Assembly: GCA_012271225.1 (NCBI GenBank)
Contig: JAAXGS010000049.1
Span: forward strand, 1-8,796
Direction of reading: 5' to 3'
Source of the DNA: Dehalococcoidia bacterium
Lineage (GTDB): Bacteria > Chloroflexota > Dehalococcoidia > UBA6926
Length of the DNA: 8,796 nt
Of this stretch, positions 5,188 through 8,796 are shown one piece after another. How positions within the stretch are numbered: the stretch's first letter is position 1; every line of letters begins with the position of its first letter. The position numbers were made by a program, and so were the translations under genes. The notes under the pieces are model-generated. The model was not told where the DNA came from. It saw only the letters and a program-made list of their open reading frames with translations, and searched no databases.

Positions 5188-7920
5188 ATGGCACAGCGCG
5201 ACATATTCTCGGCAGAACGAATTCTGGAGACGGCCTCCGGCCCGGTGGTCATCTACGATGTCAACGTTCTTGAGGAACAGGGCGTCGCCTCGGTCTCCCG
5301 TCTCCCGTTCTCCATCAAGGTGATGCTTGAGAGCCTGCTGAGAAACGTCAACGGCTATGACGTGCGTGAGGAAGACGTGCGCGCGCTTGCGGGCTGGCAA
5401 CCCGAGCCGGGTGAGATCACGGTGCCGCTGAAGCTGGCCCGCGTCATTCTGCAGGACTTCACAGGCGTGCCGGCGGTTGTCGACCTTGCCGCGCTCCGCA
5501 GCGCAATGGCCCGCGCCGGAGCAGACCCCGCCGTCATCAACCCGGTGGTGCCGGTTGATCTGGTGATTGATCACTCCGTGCAGGTCGATTATTTCGGCAC
5601 GTCATACGCGCTTGCCGGCAACGTCGAGCGGGAGTATGAGCGGAACGGCGAGCGGTACAAGCTCCTGAAATGGGCGCAGAACTCCATCGATAACTTCCGC
5701 GTCGTGCCGCCCGGCGCAGGCATCGTCCACCAGGTCAACCTTGAATATCTGGGCAGTGTTGTCATGGAGCGGGAGCAGGACGGGCGGCGTGTGGCGTTTC
5801 CCGATTCGCTGGTGGGGACTGACTCCCACACGACGATGATCAACGGACTTGGCATTCTGGGCTGGGGAGTCGGCGGCATTGAGGCGGAGGCCGTGATGCT
5901 GGACCAGCCGTATTACATGCTCGCTCCACGGGTGGTGGGATTCAAACTGTCCGGCCGATTACCGGAGGGGGCAACGGCCACTGATCTGGTGTTGACCGTC
6001 ACAGAGATGCTGCGGGCGCACGGGGTTGTGGGGACGTTTGTGGAGTTCTACGGCTCCGGCCTGACGGGGCTGCCGGTCGCGGATCGCGCGACGATCGCCA
6101 ACATGGCCCCGGAATACGGCGCGACCATGGGTTATTTCCCCATCGACGACGATACGCTGGCCTATCTGCGTCTTTCTGGGCGGAGCCCGGAGTTGGTTGA
6201 CCTTGTCGAACGGTACGCCAAGGCGCAGGGGCTGTTCCGTACGGATGACACCCCGGAGCCTTCCTATTCGGACACGCTTTCACTTGACCTGGGAACCGTT
6301 GTGCCGTCACTGGCCGGCCCAAAGAGGCCGCAGGATCGGGTGGGACTCGACCACGTTAAGGCCAGCTTTCAGGAGCATCTGACGTATCCGCCGGCGCAGC
6401 GCGGATTTGGCCTGACGCAGGATGAGGCGGAGAAGACGGCGGTCGTCGGCAGGGGCGTCGAGGCGTACCAGCTCGGCCACGGCTCCGTGGTGATTGCCGC
6501 GATCACCTCGTGCACTAATACCTCCAACCCCTCCGTGATGATCGGCGCGGGGCTGCTGGCCAGAAACGCCGTCAACGCGGGAATTGAGACCAAGCCATGG
6601 GTCAAGACCTCCATGGCGCCGGGCTCAAAGGTCGTCACGGATTATCTGGAGGCCGCCGGGCTTGTGCCCTTCCTTGAGGCGCAGCGCTTTCACGCGGTGG
6701 GATTTGGCTGCACAACCTGCATCGGCAACTCCGGCCCGCTGCCGGAGGCCATCGCGAACGCCATTGAGGACAGCGATCTTGTTGCCGCCGCCGTGCTCTC
6801 CGGGAACAGGAACTTTGAGGGGCGGGTAAACCCGCACGTGAAGGCGAACTATCTCGCCTCGCCGATGCTTGTCGTCGCCTATGCGCTGGCGGGCCGGGTG
6901 GATATCGACTTCATGTCGGAGCCTCTTGGCGCAGACCCGAATGGCCGTGATGTGTATCTGCGCGACATCTGGCCATCACAGCACGACATTCAGGACGCGA
7001 TTGCCCGCAACGTCAGTCCTGACATGTTTGAGAAACAATACGGGGCGATCTTTGACGGAGACGATCAGTGGCGCATGCTCAGCGCCCCCACCGGCGAGCT
7101 TTATGACTGGGAGCGGGACTCCACCTACCTTCAGGAGCCGCCGTTCTTCCGGGATTTTCCGGCGGAGCCGCCGCAACTGCCGTCGATTCAGAATGCTCGA
7201 ATTCTTGCAGTGCTTGGCGACTCTGTGACAACCGACCATATTTCTCCCGCGGGAAACATCGCGGCCCGGAGTCCGGCAGGGCAATTCCTGTTGGGCAGGG
7301 ACATTCTGCAGGGGGATTTTAATTCGTACGGCTCGCGCCGCGGCAACCATGAGGTTCTGATGCGCGGGACGTTCGCCAATATTCGCATTAAGAACCAAAT
7401 GCTTGACGACGTGGAGGGCGGATTCACTCTCAAGCTTCCCGAGGGCGAGCAGATGCCCATCTATGACGCGGCGATGCGCTATCAGCAAGAGGGCGTGCCA
7501 ACGGTGATCATCGGCGGCAAGGAGTACGGCTCCGGCTCAAGTCGGGACTGGGCCGCCAAGGGGCCGTACCTGCTTGGCGTGCGCGCGGTGCTGGCGGAGT
7601 CGTTCGAGCGAATTCACCGCTCAAACCTGGTAGGGATGGGCGTACTGCCGCTGCAGTTCCGCCCGGGTGAAAACGCCGCCGCGTTCGGGATTACAGGACG
7701 CGAGACCATCACGGTGGATAGCCTCGACGACGGCATTGAGCCCGGTCAGGACATCACTGTGACGATACGATCCGAAGACGGCGCGGAGATGTCCCTGACA
7801 GCGACGCTGCGCATCGATACCGAGGTGGAGGCCGACTATTACCGGAACGGGGGCATCTTGCACACCGTGCTGAGGCGCCTGATCAACGAGTCAAAGGACA
7901 ACCCGGCAGCGTCAGGTTAG
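5188..7920 (+). CDS. acnA: Aconitate hydratase A (aconitase)
   Basis: Aconitase A isomerises citrate to isocitrate through cis-aconitate in the citric acid cycle, using a [4Fe-4S] cluster with one open iron. The 910-residue protein is full length for the AcnA/IRP family. It has DHSVQVD (128-134), the DSLVGTDSHTTMINGLG stretch (206-222), and the three cluster cysteines: C442 in SCTNTSNP, with C508 and C511 in GCTTCIGNSG. SGNRNFEGR (538-546) and the mobile C-terminal swivel domain follow, with DSVTTDHISPAGNI (678-691), FNSYGSRRGNHEV (711-723) and YGSGSSRDWAAKGP (780-793). No catalytic residue appears missing and no frameshift is seen. The start at 5188 has AGGA/CAGG upstream and gives the usual N-terminus (F-S-A-E-R...GPVVIYDV). 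Some members act as RNA-binding iron sensors, which cannot be decided here. Confidence 0.97.
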   Translation: MAQRDIFSAERILETASGPVVIYDVNVLEEQGVASVSRLPFSIKVMLESLLRNVNGYDVREEDVRALAGWQPEPGEITVPLKLARVILQDFTGVPAVVDLAALRSAMARAGADPAVINPVVPVDLVIDHSVQVDYFGTSYALAGNVEREYERNGERYKLLKWAQNSIDNFRVVPPGAGIVHQVNLEYLGSVVMEREQDGRRVAFPDSLVGTDSHTTMINGLGILGWGVGGIEAEAVMLDQPYYMLAPRVVGFKLSGRLPEGATATDLVLTVTEMLRAHGVVGTFVEFYGSGLTGLPVADRATIANMAPEYGATMGYFPIDDDTLAYLRLSGRSPELVDLVERYAKAQGLFRTDDTPEPSYSDTLSLDLGTVVPSLAGPKRPQDRVGLDHVKASFQEHLTYPPAQRGFGLTQDEAEKTAVVGRGVEAYQLGHGSVVIAAITSCTNTSNPSVMIGAGLLARNAVNAGIETKPWVKTSMAPGSKVVTDYLEAAGLVPFLEAQRFHAVGFGCTTCIGNSGPLPEAIANAIEDSDLVAAAVLSGNRNFEGRVNPHVKANYLASPMLVVAYALAGRVDIDFMSEPLGADPNGRDVYLRDIWPSQHDIQDAIARNVSPDMFEKQYGAIFDGDDQWRMLSAPTGELYDWERDSTYLQEPPFFRDFPAEPPQLPSIQNARILAVLGDSVTTDHISPAGNIAARSPAGQFLLGRDILQGDFNSYGSRRGNHEVLMRGTFANIRIKNQMLDDVEGGFTLKLPEGEQMPIYDAAMRYQQEGVPTVIIGGKEYGSGSSRDWAAKGPYLLGVRAVLAESFERIHRSNLVGMGVLPLQFRPGENAAAFGITGRETITVDSLDDGIEPGQDITVTIRSEDGAEMSLTATLRIDTEVEADYYRNGGILHTVLRRLINESKDNPAASG

Positions 7921-7976
7921 GTATGAGGCGGGTGATCAGGGAGGGCCTCGCTCTCGCGTCGTTCAGTTCCGTGTGA

Positions 7977-8492
7977 TCAGGCTGATCCCAAAAAGACTGC
8001 TACGAGTCCCCCTACCACCACTGTCCAGAGCGCAATGTTCATAATCCAGAGTTGATTACGCAGGGCGCGGAAATCCTCTTGAATCGTGTCGAATCTTTTT
8101 CCCATCTCCGTCCGCAGCGCATCGAACCGGGCGTCAACATCAGAACGCAACACATCAAACCTGGTGTCAACCGCGCCAAAGCGCCTGTCCATGTCTGCCC
8201 GCAGCGTGTCAAACCTGGTGTCAACCGCGCCAAAACGCTTGTCCATGTCTGCCCGCAGCGCGTCGAACTTGGCGTCAACGTCAGACCGCAGCGTGTCAAA
8301 CCTGGCGTCAACCGCGCCAAAGCGCCTGTCTATGTCAGACCGCAGCGTGTCGAACCGGGTGTCTATGCTCACGCTCAGGGCATCGACCTTTTCGTCAATG
8401 CGCCCAACGGTCACGGCCAAGTCGCCCAGCCGCTCACCAACCTGTTCGTAGGCGCCTTCGAGTCTGCTCAGCCGCTCTTCAACAGTTGTCAT
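7977..8492 (-). CDS. Coiled-coil repeat protein with C-terminal membrane anchor, function unknown
   Basis: The 171-residue product has no enzyme motif. Residues 1-42 form a heptad-type helix (MTTVEERLSRLEGAYEQVGE...). Residues 44-137 are repeats of two modules, an 11-residue one like DTRFDTLRSDI and a 7-residue one like DRRFGAV, in the order 11-7-11-11-7-11-7-11-11, then a degenerate end. Such hendecad/heptad mixtures form long, nearly straight coiled coils. A single hydrophobic segment at about 149-168 (IMNIALWTVVVGGLVAVFLG) ends two residues before the stop, so it is probably a tail-anchored or C-terminally anchored membrane protein with the coil on one side. No signal peptide is visible. 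Similar repeats are common in poorly characterised bacterial, phage and DUF1640-like proteins. It follows fabF on the same strand by 67 bp. No ribosome-binding site precedes the ATG, but a TACACT lies 6 bases before it, so it may be leaderless. Confidence 0.75.
   Translation of the reverse strand: MTTVEERLSRLEGAYEQVGERLGDLAVTVGRIDEKVDALSVSIDTRFDTLRSDIDRRFGAVDARFDTLRSDVDAKFDALRADMDKRFGAVDTRFDTLRADMDRRFGAVDTRFDVLRSDVDARFDALRTEMGKRFDTIQEDFRALRNQLWIMNIALWTVVVGGLVAVFLGSA
8082..8363. repeat. In-frame tandem repeats encoding the 11/7-residue coiled-coil modules
   Basis: A 54-bp unit beginning TCAAACCTGG (plus strand) occurs at 8155-8208 and 8209-8262 with 51 of 54 bases identical, and again at 8296-8349 with 50 of 54 identical to the first. 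Offsets of 54 and 87 bp equal 18 and 29 codons (11+7 and 11+7+11 residues), so all changes keep the reading frame. The near identity at DNA level points to recent duplication or conversion, and repeat number may vary between strains. Confidence 0.85.
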
Positions 8493-8498
8493 GGGGAC

Positions 8499-8504
8499 AG
8501 TGTA
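8499..8504 (-). promoter_or_regulatory. Candidate -10 box for a leaderless coiled-coil gene
   Basis: TACACT on the minus strand (4 of 6 matches, including TA...T) stands 6 bases before the ATG at 8492, so transcription would begin at or next to the first base of the start codon. No ribosome-binding site is visible in between (GTCCCC). No -35 box was recognised. This is a spacing argument only. Confidence 0.3.
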
Positions 8505-8559
8505 CTACTCATCTCGGGCCATCACCCCGGGTTTGGCGGCGGTCCACGCCCTGCACCCT

Positions 8560-8796
8560 CTACTCCACGCCGGCGAAGACCACACAGGCGTTTTGCCCAC
8601 CAAAGCCGAAGCTGTTTGACAAAGCGACGCGAACCTCAGCATTCCGTGCCTCATTGGGCACATAGTCGAGATCACAGGCAGGATCCGGACTCCGCAGGTT
8701 GATCGTGGGGTGAAGCACACCCGTCTGAATCGACTTGACGACGGCGATGGCCTCGATACCGCCGGCCGCGCCAAGCGCGTGGCCAATCATGGACTT
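8560..8796 (-). CDS. fabF: Beta-ketoacyl-ACP synthase II, C-terminal part (runs in from right edge)
   Basis: Only the last 78 codons are inside the window. FabF extends fatty acids by condensing malonyl-ACP with acyl-ACP in the cytoplasm. The visible part begins KSMIGHALGAAGG, matching the thiolase-fold active-site motif K-S-M-x-G-H that holds the catalytic lysine and second histidine. It continues HPTINL, then the 'D.DYVPNEAR' region typical of KASII, and ends with SNSFGFGGQNACVVF, the glycine-rich gating loop, followed by a TAG at 8560-8562. The catalytic cysteine lies outside the window. FabB or a polyketide-type synthase is possible in principle, but the PNxAR and NSFGFGG text is most like FabF. 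The coiled-coil gene follows after 67 bp on the same strand. Confidence 0.9.
   Translation of the reverse strand, partial: KSMIGHALGAAGGIEAIAVVKSIQTGVLHPTINLRSPDPACDLDYVPNEARNAEVRVALSNSFGFGGQNACVVFAGVE

Noticed and set aside
6976..7488. A 170-codon open frame on the minus strand
   Set aside because: It is antisense to the C-terminal part of aconitase and has no motif of its own.
7921..7987. Terminator between aconitase and the converging coiled-coil gene
   Set aside because: Short inverted repeats (GAGGC/GCCTC, GATCAG/CTGATC) and a direct repeat GTGATCAGG (7932 and 7973) are present, but stems are short and no T-tract follows on either strand.
8155..8349. Regular DNA repeats that could be taken for a CRISPR array
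   Set aside because: The repeats are contiguous, coding, without unique spacers, and their periods of 54 and 87 bp keep a reading frame.
8052..8702. A 216-codon open frame on the plus strand
   Set aside because: It lies opposite the coiled-coil repeats and the fabF end. Its repeat-like protein is simply the antisense reading of the real repeats, and it has no recognisable domain.

Overview
This window looks like a piece of a GC-rich bacterial chromosome (roughly 60-65% GC by eye) that is densely coded and carries housekeeping genes with no mobile DNA. The protein styles suggest Chloroflexota, perhaps a Dehalococcoidia/SAR202-like lineage: the SelB switch-I sequence, the TusA-like proteins with Cys-Gly in place of Cys-Pro, and the short 'core' MetE-type enzyme. 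That placement is an inference from family resemblance, not a measured result.

Left block (1-3854), all on the minus strand and read from right to left: a free-standing TusA/SirA-like sulfur-carrier protein (3582-3854), a DsrE-family protein (3191-3553), a long protein joining a TusA-like domain to a cobalamin-independent methionine synthase-type zinc domain (1592-3151), the radical-SAM heme chaperone HemW (298-1536), and the start of SelB, the selenocysteine-specific elongation factor (1-189, continuing off the left edge). Gaps are 28, 39, 55 and 108 bp, so the first four genes look like an operon. selB may also have its own promoter in the 108-bp gap. The first three genes suggest persulfide or sulfane-sulfur handling connected to thiol methylation, and SelB shows that the cell decodes UGA as selenocysteine.

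Middle block, plus strand: a D-2-hydroxyacid dehydrogenase (4012-5076) and, 111 bp later, a complete aconitase A (5188-7920). The dehydrogenase is divergent from the sulfur operon. The 157-bp region between them holds a candidate leftward promoter and two strong inverted repeats, one an exact 11-bp palindrome, and is the best regulatory region in the window.

Right block, minus strand: the last 78 codons of a FabF-type 3-oxoacyl-ACP synthase (8560-8796, running in from the right edge), followed by a small tail-anchored coiled-coil protein (7977-8492) built of alternating 11- and 7-residue repeats. It converges on aconitase across 56 bp.

No tRNA, rRNA, CRISPR array, insertion sequence or clear rho-independent terminator was seen. 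The most unusual items are the TusA-MetE fusion inside a TusA/DsrE cluster, the palindromes between the divergent genes, and the repeat protein beside fabF. Nothing here proves a new system; the sulfur cluster is the best candidate for one.
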